Assembly: GCA_008727115.1 (NCBI GenBank)
Contig: CP044131.1
Coordinates: 2,480,001-2,544,000 of the forward strand
From: Comamonas testosteroni
Lineage (GTDB): Bacteria > Pseudomonadota > Gammaproteobacteria > Burkholderiales > Burkholderiaceae_C
Direction: 5' to 3'
Length of the DNA stretch: 64,000 nt
Shown here piece after piece: positions 8,791 through 16,708 of this stretch; positions within the stretch are counted from its first letter, which is position 1, and each line of letters starts with the position of its first letter. The position numbers were made by a program, and so were the translations under genes. The notes beneath the pieces are model-generated. The model was not told where the DNA came from. It made no database searches and saw only the letters and a list, made by a program, of their open reading frames with translations.

Positions 8791-9351
8791 TCATTCGTTC
8801 TCCAGCCCATGCTTACCTGTCAGATGGCGAACTAGGTCAGCCGTGCGCCACTGCACCATCGACTGCTTTTTCTCTGGAATGCTGAAATCGCCCGGCTTCG
8901 TGGTGATGTCAATCTCGGCCGCCTCTTTAGCCATGAACTCCAGATAGGCGAAACCGTGTACTTCTACAGAGTGCCCTCCTGGGAAAACCAGCTGCAAAAA
9001 TCCGCTGTCATCTTCCTCGTCGGTCAAGTCACCCGAGGGCAGCACCCGCACACCGGTGAGCATGTGCGTCAGAGGCCCGCTCTGATCGAGCACATAGTGA
9101 AACTGGGGCAGCTGCCGCAGGGCATGGATGTATCGGGCGCTTAAATTAACAGCTCTGGTCATGTCGATCTGCTCAAGATGGGTTGCGAAATCAATCTGCT
9201 CACGAATCCAGGCCGCGTTGCCCAACTTTTCCAGCTTGGCACGCTGCTCATCGGTCAGCAGAAGCTTGTATGCCTTGGCTCCTTCCGGGGAAATTGGCTT
9301 ACGCCCCTGCCCCCGTCCAGCGCCACCGCGCGATGAAGTGACGTCATTCAT
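8791..9351 (-). CDS. Hypothetical phage protein with GRGQGRKP N-terminus
   Basis: 186 residues starting MNDVTSSRGGAGRGQGRKPI. The Gly/Arg-rich start resembles an AT-hook-like DNA-contacting tail seen on many small phage proteins, followed by LLLTDEQRAKLEKLGNAAWI, which could be a ribbon-helix-helix-like segment. The rest is an acidic globular region I do not recognise. It is flanked on both sides by the 145-bp direct repeat that contains the rha 3' end, so it probably arrived by recombination there. No function is assigned. Confidence 0.6.
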   Translation of the reverse strand: MNDVTSSRGGAGRGQGRKPISPEGAKAYKLLLTDEQRAKLEKLGNAAWIREQIDFATHLEQIDMTRAVNLSARYIHALRQLPQFHYVLDQSGPLTHMLTGVRVLPSGDLTDEEDDSGFLQLVFPGGHSVEVHGFAYLEFMAKEAAEIDITTKPGDFSIPEKKQSMVQWRTADLVRHLTGKHGLENE

Positions 9352-9459
9352 GCGTCCTATTTTTCATGATTTATGACCCAATAAATCAAATTTCATCGTA
9401 TTTACAACAGTGCATAGAAAATTGATTTAAGACCCCATAATTCAATGTTTTGCCAAAAC

Positions 9460-9495
9460 AAAGCCCCTGCCAGCCAACGCCAGCAGGGGCTTTTT
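9460..9495. terminator. Intrinsic terminator downstream of rha
   Basis: AAAGCCCCTGC and GCAGGGGCTTTTT flank a 12-base loop. It is the second copy of the hairpin at 8602. The longer T-run is on the plus strand, but the A-run also lets it end the rha transcript on the minus strand. Confidence 0.8.
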
Positions 9496-9606
9496 CATTG
9501 CGCCATAGATTTCAAGCCAAATCGACCTCTAGCGCTTATCCATCAAGTGCTAGCAGCTATCAAAACGATTACTTGAAGGTCATCATCAGCGTGCCAGGTG
9601 GCAGGC
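9460..9606. repeat. Direct repeat copy 2: terminator, palindromic repeat and rha 3' end
   Basis: This copy matches 8602-8748 and overlaps the true 3' end of the Rha gene (stop at 9569). The palindromic part at about 9530-9563 reads CTAGCGCTTATCCATCAAG then TGCTAGCAGCTATCAAAA, a member of the dispersed repeat family found elsewhere in the window. Confidence 0.85.
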
Positions 9607-10357
9607 TGGCAGCGGGCTTCTTGGTGGGATAGACGGGTTGGGTCACCTGCTTTTCGCGGTGCTGGGCCCGTTGGGTCAGGCGCTGGGTGCAGGCCGTGGC
9701 CAGGGTGGCGAGCTGGGCATCGGTGGCGGAGAGAACCTCGCCGCTGGCGATGCGCTCGGGCAGCGCGTTGAAGGAGACGATCATCTGGTCGTCGCCAATG
9801 GGCTGGGCATGGGGCACGCTGGGCTGGCCTTCGCGGTCGTAGCCCAGGTTGAGCAGGTAGCGGGCATGGCGCCAGTCGGTGTTGTCTGCAGCCATCACGG
9901 CGTCGAACACGGCCTGCGTGACCTGGGCTGCCGCCTGGGTGGCCAGACGCTGGGCGAGCTGGATGCGCTGCGGGTCTTGCGCGGGCTTTTGCAACTCGGC
10001 CTCCATGCGGTTGAAGGCGGCGATATAGGCCAGCTTCCAGCGCAACGCCTCTTTGCCCGTAAAGCCCATGGCCAGCAGCATGAAGCCTTCGCGGGTCATG
10101 CGGTAGGCAGGTGTCGAAATTGGTGCACCACCGCTGGGATTGGTTCGAACATCGACCGTCTCCTCAAAATTGAGGGGACGGTCTTCCGAAGCCATTTCAC
10201 GAATCAAAGCACGGATAGCGCGCAACACGTTGTCATGGCGTTTGCCAAAGAACTGTGCGACCTGAAGACTTGTGGTGGTGACGACGCCGTTATGGATGGA
10301 AAGCTCGGGGCGAGCAGAAACGGCATCTACAGACGAAGCAGTGGTGATGTTAGCCAT
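9569..10357 (-). CDS. Rha-family phage antirepressor/regulator
   Basis: 262 residues. Residues about 20-120 are the pRha domain: TTTSLQVAQFFGKRHDNVLR and YRMTREGFMLLAMGFTGKEA. The C-terminal part (QAVFDAVMAADN, then TDAQLATLATACTQRLTQRA) is shared with the BRO-type protein at 28663, although the N-terminal domains differ. AGGAG lies six bases before the ATG. The c4-like RNA at 10416-10620 precedes it, which suggests antisense control of its translation. Rha proteins interfere with repression or lysogeny; the target here is not shown. Confidence 0.85.
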   Translation of the reverse strand: MANITTASSVDAVSARPELSIHNGVVTTTSLQVAQFFGKRHDNVLRAIRALIREMASEDRPLNFEETVDVRTNPSGGAPISTPAYRMTREGFMLLAMGFTGKEALRWKLAYIAAFNRMEAELQKPAQDPQRIQLAQRLATQAAAQVTQAVFDAVMAADNTDWRHARYLLNLGYDREGQPSVPHAQPIGDDQMIVSFNALPERIASGEVLSATDAQLATLATACTQRLTQRAQHREKQVTQPVYPTKKPAASLPPGTLMMTFK

Positions 10358-10415
10358 GACAGGCTCCTACGGAACAAGTTATCAACCCATCCCCACTGCC
10401 GCCAAACAGAGGTGA

Positions 10416-10620
10416 TGGACCGTGCAGGGTTGGCGGACCGGCCGTAGGAACCGGCACACCCTCGCGGGTGTCCCCACACGGCCCACCGTAAAGCGGAGCC
10501 ATGCGTGCACAGCATGCTCAAGAAAGCAAAAAGCCGCAGACCAACATTGTTTGTATGGGCGCGGCTGCTGCGCCTACGTTCCGGGCCGCCAAGCCCAGAT
10601 CACGCTTACGGGCGTGATGC
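10416..10620 (-). ncRNA. c4-like antisense RNA upstream of rha
   Basis: Read on the minus strand the segment starts GCATCACGCCCGTAAGCGTG, has a GGGCTTGGCGGCCC block, then a GCGGCTTTTTGC arm, a GGTGGGCC and ACACCCGCGAGGGTGT hairpin followed by GCCGGTTCC, and ends GGTCCGCCAACCC. The same order of blocks occurs at 28416-28600 before the BRO gene. This is the layout of phage P1/P7 c4 RNA, which pairs with a copy of its own 5' block near the antirepressor ribosome site; here GTTTGGCGGCAGTGG at 10391-10407 is such a target. The class is recognised from memory; pairing is inferred. Confidence 0.7.
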
Positions 10621-10624
10621 AAGA

Positions 10625-10655
10625 AGTATACGAGATTTTTTCAATCTCACTTCAA
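10625..10655 (-). promoter_or_regulatory. Promoter of the c4-like RNA / rha unit
   Basis: On the minus strand TTGAAG (10655-10650) and TATACT (10630-10625) are separated by 19 bases, and the RNA 5' block starts about 5-6 bases later. The second c4-like unit has TTGACA-N19-TACACT at the same distance, which supports both. Confidence 0.55.
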
Positions 10656-10728
10656 CGCATCTGTAATAGCACTTTCCATCACTTCGAACAACGCATCAAA
10701 TTTGTCAAAATTAATGTGTGCCGCATTC

Positions 10729-12197
10729 TGAGGCTCTATGCCGTTTTGTGTGGAAACGCTTCGCGTCATGTCGGCATGGCTGGCGCGAACGGACTGGCCG
10801 GCAGGTGCTTGAGCTTGGACATGCGCAGGTAGGCGATGGCGATGAAGTTCTGGCTCGTCCTGAAGCCGCGCGCGGCGCGCTTGGCCTGCTGCAGCAGCCC
10901 GTTCATCGCCTCGACGAAGGCGTTGCTGCGGTGATCGACCATGCCGCGCACCACCGCGTCGAACCGCTCCTTGAGCGTGGCGGCCAGCTTCTTGAACGGC
11001 TCGAGCCGACAGCGCCGCGCCCAGCTCAGCCAGGCCCTGAGGTCGGATGCGGCCTGTTCGATGCTGTTGTGCGCTGTGGCCCGTGCGTACACCGCGCGCA
11101 GCGCCATCTTCAGCCGCCACGCCCGCGCGCTCTTGAGCGTCGAGCGCTGCAGCCAGTGCATGGCATCGAGCTGGCGGGCGCTCCAGGTGCTGGGGTTGCG
11201 CCGCATGCCCCACAGCAGCTGCCTGAGCGTCTTGCGGCCGCCAGCGCCCAGCGCGGCTCGCACCGCCTGCGCGTCGGTGGCCATCTCCGCGCGGCGCACC
11301 TGGTCCATCGCATCGATGGCCATCGAGACGACGTGAAAGCGGTCGTAGCTGATCTGCGCCTCGGGCAGCGCCAGCGCCACGCCCTTGGCGTAGGCTGCGC
11401 TCATGTCCATGCACACGTGCCGCACCTGGGCGGGATCGCCGCCATGGGCCTTCAGATCCTCGGCGAACTCCACCACCGTGCGGTGCTCGCGCCCCTCGGT
11501 GGCGAACAGCAGCCGCTTGCGATCCAGGTCGTGCACGACGGTGATGTAGTGCTGCCCGCGCCGCAGGCTGGTCTCGTCGATGCCCACCGTGCGCACGCCG
11601 GCGAAGTCTTCCAGCGCACGCGCCTGCGCGACGTAGAACTCGATGCGCCGCCACAGCCGCTTGTCCTTGCAGCGCAGCAACTCGGCGGCCTGGCGCACCG
11701 GCAGGTCCAGGCACAAGGTCAGCGCCAGCGCTTCGAACGCCGCGGTGAAGCCCGAGCCCGGACGCGCCCAGGGCACGGCCACCTGCGTGGTCTTGCCGCA
11801 GGCACCGCAGGCCACGCGCGGCACGTCGCAGTGCAGCCAGGCCTCGAACTGGAAGAAGTCCAGGTGCCGCCAGGATCGGCGCAGCCGGTCGTGCACCGGT
11901 TGCGTGGCCGCACCGCATGCCGGGCAGGCGAGCCTGCTGGTGTGGCAGCCGATCTCGAAGTCGATACGCCGCTTGGCGGTGTCGAGCCTGACGTCATCGA
12001 CGACCCACGGCGGCTGCAAGCCCAGCGCGCTGGTGAACAGAGCTTCTACGGCAATGCCCATGGACTCATCCTCCTGATCAAACACGCCTCGTGGACATGT
12101 GCACAGGCCGGCCAGCGGCCTGCACACATGCCCACCGGGCTCAACAACCAGGGGAGCATTGTGAGTGTTGTGTTCCACACGAAATGACGAAGGACCC
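10729..12197 (-). mobile_element. ISL3-family insertion sequence
   Basis: About 1.47 kb with one transposase. The ends are imperfect inverted repeats: GGCTCTATGCCGTTTTG then TGTGGAA on the left, and on the right (reverse complement) GGGTCCTTCGTCATTTCG then TGTGGAA. ATTC occurs on both sides (10725-10728 and 12198-12201) and joins the interrupted ORF in frame, but the family normally gives 8-bp duplications, so the exact ends are uncertain by a few bases. Confidence 0.8.
10766..12061 (-). CDS. ISL3-family transposase
   Basis: 431 residues starting MGIAVEALFTSALGLQPPWV, the usual ISL3 start. It has an N-terminal zinc finger (CPACGAATQPVHDR and CGACGKTTQV), a helix-turn-helix, and a DDE domain beginning VGIDETSLRRGQHYITVVHD, with VCMDMSAAYAKG and a late acidic residue near RSNAFVEAMNGLLQQAKR. 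Length is normal and no frameshift is visible, so the copy may be active. It shares the minus strand with the phage operon it interrupts. Confidence 0.92.
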   Translation of the reverse strand: MGIAVEALFTSALGLQPPWVVDDVRLDTAKRRIDFEIGCHTSRLACPACGAATQPVHDRLRRSWRHLDFFQFEAWLHCDVPRVACGACGKTTQVAVPWARPGSGFTAAFEALALTLCLDLPVRQAAELLRCKDKRLWRRIEFYVAQARALEDFAGVRTVGIDETSLRRGQHYITVVHDLDRKRLLFATEGREHRTVVEFAEDLKAHGGDPAQVRHVCMDMSAAYAKGVALALPEAQISYDRFHVVSMAIDAMDQVRRAEMATDAQAVRAALGAGGRKTLRQLLWGMRRNPSTWSARQLDAMHWLQRSTLKSARAWRLKMALRAVYARATAHNSIEQAASDLRAWLSWARRCRLEPFKKLAATLKERFDAVVRGMVDHRSNAFVEAMNGLLQQAKRAARGFRTSQNFIAIAYLRMSKLKHLPASPFAPAMPT

Positions 12198-12271
12198 ATT
12201 CGCGTCTTTGTCGTTCATTGTTTTGATAGCTGGTTGCGCTTGCTGTGCCTGCGTTTGCATTGGTGTTTTTT

Positions 12272-14314
12272 TTAATAAAGGCTGATGGGACTGAAAAGCT
12301 CTTCGTCCGCCAGCTGGCGCGACGGGCTGGGCCGTGCTGGCGCGCGTGGCGGCGCTGCTTCATCACCCTGCTTCTCTGGCTGAGCGGCCTGGGCCGGTGC
12401 GGTGTTGAAGAGGTCTTGCGGGGGCTGCACGGTTTGCTCCAGCTGCAGCCAGCGGGCCTCGGGCCATTTGTGGATGCCAAGGCACATGGCGGCGTGCAGA
12501 GAATAATTTCGAGCGTCGAGCACCTCATTGCGAGGTCTGCGCTTGACCCAGCGGTACACGTCCTTGCCATTGACCTTGACCAGCACGCGCTGCTCTGCGG
12601 TGAGCTGCTCGTACCATTCGCGCGGCAGCTTCTGGCTGGTGTGCACGTAGCCGGGGCCGGGTTTGTCGATGGCGAGCTGGCCCAGCAGCAGGTCTTTGGC
12701 GCTGTCCACACCCACCAGCCAGAGCTTGATGCCGTGCGATATCTTGCGGCCACGGTAGTTGACCTCTTGCAGGCTGCTGGGGCCGACGATGTTGCGGTTG
12801 TCGTTGTTGTCGCCCTTGATGGCGCGCAGGCCGGCAAGCTGCCCTTGCGCGCTGCGCACCCAGTTGTAGACGGCCTGGGTCTGGTCGGACGAGTCGATGC
12901 TGATGGCGCTCAGCCCCAGGCTGCCGCCGTGCCAGGCCTGCACGTAGCGCTGCTGCAGGTATTGGGTGACGGGCTCCCAGTCGGCCTCGCTGGCGGGGTT
13001 GCCCTGGATGACTTGGTGGGCAATGGCCCAGCTTTCCAGCCCGCGGCCCCAGGCCCAGATGGCGATCTCCCACCGGTCGCGCTGCACGTCGACCCCGGCG
13101 GTGAGCAGCAGCGCGCCGGCGGGCACGCGGCCCAGGGGGTAGTCTTCGGCCCGGGCCTGCAGGGCGTGTTCGTCGCTGCTGTCGCCTTTGAGCTCCCAGG
13201 TCTCGCCCAAGGTTTCGTTGGTGAAGCCGGTCATGGGCCCCACGTCGCCCGCCTGCAGGGCGCGGTGTGCCTTCTCAAACTCGTCCACGATGCTGACCCA
13301 GGTGCGCTGGGGGCTGTAGGCGGCCCAGACATGCACGCCCAGGGTGCGCGGCGGGCGGCAGGGCTGGCCCGCAGCATCGCGCCAGATGCGGTCTGCGCCG
13401 TAGCGGCGGCCGGTCTTTTTGCAGACCCAGGTGCCGGTGAGCGGCCAGCCGCCGGGCAGATAGTCGGCCTGGGTGAGGCTCTGCAGGCAGTGGGGGCAGA
13501 CGTGGTGCACGCTGGCGGGCTGGCCTTTGACCCATTTGAAGCCGTAGGGCAGCTCTTTGCTGCCCCAGACGAGCGGGTGCTCCGCGCTGCAGCGCGGGCA
13601 TTCGATGTGGTACTGGACGTAGGCGTCGGATTCTTCGCAGGCGCGCTCCACATGGCACATGCCTTTGACGCGAGGCGTGCTACCGCCGACGAACTTGGGG
13701 TATGGCGCGCCTTCCAGCCGGCCCTTGGCCAGGCTGCCGGGGTCACCAGATTTTTCGATGCTCTGGTCGAAGGCGCTCCATTCGTCGAGGATGGAGACGG
13801 CCACGGTGATGCGGCGGTAGGCCCGCGCGGCCTTGCCGCCCAGCAGGTGCAGCACGCTGTCGCGAAAGGGCTTGTATTTGATGGTGTCCTCCACCCCCTT
13901 GCCCTGGCGGCGCGCGGCCTGCACGGCGGCCACGCCGTCGAGCACGGGCTCGATCTCGCTTTTGACGTAGCTGTCGCGGTCGTCGTCGGTGGGCTGCCAC
14001 AGCGCCTGTTTGCGGCGGCGGTGGGCGATGTTGTAGGCGACGAAGGCGGTGATCATCTTGGTATAGCCCACGCGCTTGCTCTTTTTGACGGCCAGCTCTT
14101 CGATGCGGTCGTCACTCATGAAGTCCAGAATGCCGAGCTGAAAGGGCCAGCCGACCCAGCCGCCCTTCTGGTGGCTGGATTCGCCCGCCAGCAGAAAGTG
14201 CTCTGCCGCCCATTCGCTAAGGGTTTGCGGCGCATCGGCCCGCAGGCTGGACAGGCCCAGCGCGGCTGCTGCCTGGATGGCGACCATGGCTTCGGAGCTG
14301 AGAGGTGCGCTCAT
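12272..14314 (-). CDS. Terminase large subunit, lambda gpA family
   Basis: 680 residues. The N-terminal ATPase region includes the adenine-binding stretch KSKRVGYTKMITAFVAYNIA near residue 85 and WQPTDDDRDSYVKSEIEPVL; a zinc-finger-like CPRCSAEHPLVW and CPHCLQSL lies near residue 290, and the nuclease part near LLTAGVDVQRDRWEIAIWAW and AISIDSSDQTQAVYNWV. It cuts concatemers at cos and powers packaging. Start overlaps the small subunit stop. The C-terminus abuts the ISL3-damaged ORF, but terminase itself is intact. Confidence 0.93.
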   Translation of the reverse strand: MSAPLSSEAMVAIQAAAALGLSSLRADAPQTLSEWAAEHFLLAGESSHQKGGWVGWPFQLGILDFMSDDRIEELAVKKSKRVGYTKMITAFVAYNIAHRRRKQALWQPTDDDRDSYVKSEIEPVLDGVAAVQAARRQGKGVEDTIKYKPFRDSVLHLLGGKAARAYRRITVAVSILDEWSAFDQSIEKSGDPGSLAKGRLEGAPYPKFVGGSTPRVKGMCHVERACEESDAYVQYHIECPRCSAEHPLVWGSKELPYGFKWVKGQPASVHHVCPHCLQSLTQADYLPGGWPLTGTWVCKKTGRRYGADRIWRDAAGQPCRPPRTLGVHVWAAYSPQRTWVSIVDEFEKAHRALQAGDVGPMTGFTNETLGETWELKGDSSDEHALQARAEDYPLGRVPAGALLLTAGVDVQRDRWEIAIWAWGRGLESWAIAHQVIQGNPASEADWEPVTQYLQQRYVQAWHGGSLGLSAISIDSSDQTQAVYNWVRSAQGQLAGLRAIKGDNNDNRNIVGPSSLQEVNYRGRKISHGIKLWLVGVDSAKDLLLGQLAIDKPGPGYVHTSQKLPREWYEQLTAEQRVLVKVNGKDVYRWVKRRPRNEVLDARNYSLHAAMCLGIHKWPEARWLQLEQTVQPPQDLFNTAPAQAAQPEKQGDEAAPPRAPARPSPSRQLADEELFSPISLY

Positions 14315-14877
14315 GCGGTGTCGCCCTCCTCGCCGCTGCCTGCTCTGATATCAAATGCTGCGGCCTCGTCTGCGTCGAACTGCGCCATGGCTTCGACCTC
14401 TTTGTTGACCAGCTGGCAGGTGGAGCGGATCCACTCGTTGCGCGCGTCGGCCATGATGCGCAGCACGATCAGCAGCACCTCTTGCGGCAGGTCCGGGCAG
14501 GCCTTGCGCACCTGACCTTCGAACTGGTCCATGCGATCGACGATGGCCGAGCTGGCCAGCCCGAGTACATCAGCCAGGATGCCGATGGGCGCGAACTCGC
14601 CACGGGCGACGGCATTCTTCAGCTCCTGCGCCTCGCGCTGGGCCTTGGCCAGGCCGGCGCGTTCCTGGACCAGGTCGAGGCCCAGGGTCTCGCCGATCCG
14701 GCCCGCAGCCTGGTCGCGCAGGTGCTCGCAGTAGCCCACCAACCAGGCGTGGACGTTTTCACCACGGGTCAACACGCCCTCGCTCACGCGCTTGCTGATG
14801 CTGGCTTCGCTGACACCCACCATCTGCGCAAACTCTGCTTGCGAAACGATAGCATCCAAATAAGGCAGAACCTTCAC
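14311..14877 (-). CDS. Terminase small subunit, Nu1-like
   Basis: 188 residues. A winged helix-turn-helix is visible at the start (SQAEFAQMVGVSEASISKRV), followed by a coiled-coil helix LVQERAGLAKAQREAQELKN near residue 70, the layout of lambda Nu1. The protein binds cos and recruits the large subunit, whose start codon it overlaps. It follows the replication genes after a 118-bp gap (14878-14995), in which no gene is seen; a cos site could be further away. Confidence 0.8.
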   Translation of the reverse strand: MKVLPYLDAIVSQAEFAQMVGVSEASISKRVSEGVLTRGENVHAWLVGYCEHLRDQAAGRIGETLGLDLVQERAGLAKAQREAQELKNAVARGEFAPIGILADVLGLASSAIVDRMDQFEGQVRKACPDLPQEVLLIVLRIMADARNEWIRSTCQLVNKEVEAMAQFDADEAAAFDIRAGSGEEGDTA

Positions 14878-14995
14878 TTAACCCCCCTAGGAAACTCACG
14901 AAACAGTCCGACAACGCGGCTCGAATTACCCGCTTCAGAGGCTCGCGGGAAGGACCCGCGGCCCTCGACCTGCTCATTTTTTGTGCAGCGCACCA

Positions 14996-15556
14996 TCAGA
15001 CCTTGACCTCCAGGCCCAGGGCCACGCGGGCCGACTTGCCCGAGTAGTACGAGATGCTGGTGTCGCCCTGCTCCATGCGGGCCACGATGCGGCGCGCCCA
15101 GTCCTTGCCATCGTTGCGCTCCTGCAGGTTGACCTTCACAGGCGGTGCGGCCACGGGCGCGGGCAAGGCGGGCAGGCCCTGTTCCTGGACATAGGTCTGG
15201 CGCGGCATGACGGCATCGCACATCTGCTCGAACTGCGGCAGATTGGGCGGAAAGTCCGCATGCTCGGCAGCCAGGCGAGAGGCAGCCTGCTCCACCACGG
15301 TGGCGGGAAAGCGCGACAGCTTGGCATCCCAGACCTTCATGGCCGAGATGGTCCCCTTGTCGTGCCTTCCAGCCATCTGGCCCGTGGCGAACTTGCTGGT
15401 GAACAGGCTGCCGTACGAGCCGTGCAGCAGCATGAACAGCTTGCGGATCACGAGGCTGACCGCCTGCAGCGATGCCTCCGCCACCTCCTCGGCTGTATCG
15501 CGATAGGGCTGCGGATCTCGCATGGCGTGGTCTGCAAAGTTGGCGATGTTTCTCAT
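14996..15556 (-). CDS. Replication protein P-like (helicase loader candidate)
   Basis: 186 residues starting MRNIANFADHAMRDPQPYRD. The phrase FPPNLPQFEQMCDAVMPR is typical of the C-terminal half of lambda P-type replication proteins, which deliver the host DnaB helicase to the phage origin. Its start overlaps the stop of the O-like gene by four bases (ATGA), the same O-P order as in lambda. The N-terminal half is not clearly P-like, so the loader role is a reasoned inference. Confidence 0.6.
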   Translation of the reverse strand: MRNIANFADHAMRDPQPYRDTAEEVAEASLQAVSLVIRKLFMLLHGSYGSLFTSKFATGQMAGRHDKGTISAMKVWDAKLSRFPATVVEQAASRLAAEHADFPPNLPQFEQMCDAVMPRQTYVQEQGLPALPAPVAAPPVKVNLQERNDGKDWARRIVARMEQGDTSISYYSGKSARVALGLEVKV

Positions 15557-16278
15557 TCCCAGACTCCGTCGAAGATGGCTGCGGCTGCACCGGCATGCTT
15601 GTGGTTGTTGGCTGGCTGGCGGCTGCCGTTGCGGCGGCCAGCCTCAGGTGCCATGTCGGGTTTGAACAAGCCCTGCCAGCCAGCAATGGCGGCGTTCTCC
15701 AGCGCGGCAGCGTGATCCACGCCCTCGCGTCGCCAGGCATCGAGCTTGTCCACCGCCATCTGCTTTTGCGCATCGGTCGCCTTTTTGCGCTTGGCGCAGG
15801 AATGCCAGGCATCCCAGTGAGCCCGGTTGATCCAGTCCGGAACGACAAAGGTCGGCGCGGTCACGCGCTTGTCTTTTGGTTCATTACGGTTCAATTGATG
15901 GTTCATTGATGGTTTGGGTGCCGCTGGTACGGGGGTGGGGTGCCACTGTGACGGGGGCGGGGGTGCCACTGAGACACCCCGGGGTGTCGCTGGTACGGGG
16001 GGCACCTCGTGCGGGGGTGCATATGCGGCGGGGGTCAGCTGGTACACGGTCGAGGTGCCTTTGCGCTCGCTTGACCGCAAAATTCCCGCCAATTCCAACC
16101 ATCGAATGGCACGCTGCACCGCCCGTTCAGACAGGCATGTGCGCACCGTGATGGTTTTGACAGACGGCCAGCAATAGCCATCGTCATTGGCCTGATCCGC
16201 CAGCGATATCAGAACTGCCTTTTGTGCTGCCGACATGTCCTGCAAGGGCCAGCAGGCCGACATCATGATCGTGCTCAT
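15553..16278 (-). CDS. Replication initiator O-like protein (winged helix)
   Basis: 241 residues. Residues about 14-80 form a winged helix: MSAAQKAVLISLADQANDDG, then SVKTITVRTCLSERAVQRAI and WLELAGILRSSERKGTSTVY. Then comes a Pro-rich linker encoded by four iteron-like repeats (15917-16007), and a C-terminal helical part with PDWINRAHWDAWHSCAKRKK. In lambda the O gene likewise contains the iterons to which O binds. It begins 14 bp after the upstream gene and overlaps the P-like gene. Confidence 0.7.
   Translation of the reverse strand: MSTIMMSACWPLQDMSAAQKAVLISLADQANDDGYCWPSVKTITVRTCLSERAVQRAIRWLELAGILRSSERKGTSTVYQLTPAAYAPPHEVPPVPATPRGVSVAPPPPSQWHPTPVPAAPKPSMNHQLNRNEPKDKRVTAPTFVVPDWINRAHWDAWHSCAKRKKATDAQKQMAVDKLDAWRREGVDHAAALENAAIAGWQGLFKPDMAPEAGRRNGSRQPANNHKHAGAAAAIFDGVWE
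15917..16007. other. Candidate phage replication origin: four iteron-like repeats inside the O-like gene
   Basis: On the minus strand four units of the form CCCCCGTNNCAGYGRCACCC follow each other with centre spacings of 21, 23 and 22 bp (copies: CGTACCAGCGACACCC, TGTCTCAGTGGCACCC, CGTCACAGTGGCACCC, CGTACCAGCGGCACCC). Lambda has four 19-bp iterons at the same place within O. The repeats encode a Pro-rich linker, so a coding explanation is possible, but the strict spacing favours binding sites. Confidence 0.55.
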
Positions 16279-16291
16279 ACTCTTCTCTCTA

Positions 16292-16708
16292 TCAAGCCAA
16301 AGCCACTTGGCGCGCCTTGCAGCGCACAGGCATCACGTCACGCTGGCGCGGCGACAGGCTGCAGCGGCGCGCAGCGCCCTCCTCCAGCCGTCCGGCAGCC
16401 AGCAGGGCATTGACGGTGCTGGCCACGCTGCACAACTCCAGCCACTCGCCCGTCTGCTCGTTGTGGTAGTCGCGCAGCTCTCTGCGGCTCATGTCACGCA
16501 CACCGTGCTGGTGGGCATGGCGCAGCGACTCGTACAGGCGCTCGTGCAGACGGCGGCGCGTCTCGTTACCCAGCGCGGCAAAGGCCTCTGCACTGGTGTC
16601 TTTGCCGGTCACACGGGGTTGGGATGGCTGCATGGTCAAACCTCCAGATATCACTGCGCCGGGCGTTGCGCCTGCGCTCAAATTCATTGCTTTATTCATT
16701 GAAGTCAT
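16292..16708 (-). CDS. Hypothetical phage early protein
   Basis: 138 residues starting MTSMNKAMNLSAGATPGAVI. The middle is a helical basic region (AFAALGNETRRRLHERLYES, then RRELRDYHNEQTGEWLELCS), the end is RCSLSPRQRDVMPVRCKAR. It starts within the stop of the preceding gene (ATGA overlap) and ends 14 bp before the O-like gene, so it belongs to the rightmost early operon. I do not recognise the family; a regulatory or replication accessory role is possible. Confidence 0.6.
   Translation of the reverse strand: MTSMNKAMNLSAGATPGAVISGGLTMQPSQPRVTGKDTSAEAFAALGNETRRRLHERLYESLRHAHQHGVRDMSRRELRDYHNEQTGEWLELCSVASTVNALLAAGRLEEGAARRCSLSPRQRDVMPVRCKARQVALA

Larger units (their letters stand above)
10647..12260 (-). 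pseudogene. Small ORF split by the ISL3 element
   Basis: A short frame begins at 12260 (MQTQAQQAQPAIKTMNDKDA N) and stops at the insertion sequence; the other side (10724-10647) reads AAHINFDKFDALFEVMESAI TDALK and a stop. Joining across the element with one copy of ATTC (GAAT on this strand) keeps the frame and yields about 45 residues. The gene lies 12 bp after terminase. The first residues coincide with an AGCGCT-type repeat, so the true start may be the internal Met of MNDKDAN. Function unknown. Confidence 0.45.

Noticed and set aside
10718-12187. 489-residue plus-strand frame opposite the ISL3 transposase
   Set aside because: Antisense shadow of the transposase; no protein-like features and no start signal.
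10724-12205. 8-bp target duplication of the ISL3 element
   Set aside because: CATTCTGA on the left and ATTCGCGT on the right do not match; only ATTC is shared.
12245-14515. 756-residue open frame on the plus strand opposite terminase
   Set aside because: It is the antisense shadow of the gpA gene in GC-rich DNA; the minus frame has all terminase motifs and the plus frame has Ala/Gly/His-rich random composition.
15917-16007. Possible CRISPR-like short repeats
   Set aside because: The units are contiguous, about 22 bp, without spacers, and lie within a gene; they fit iterons instead. No CRISPR array was seen in the window.
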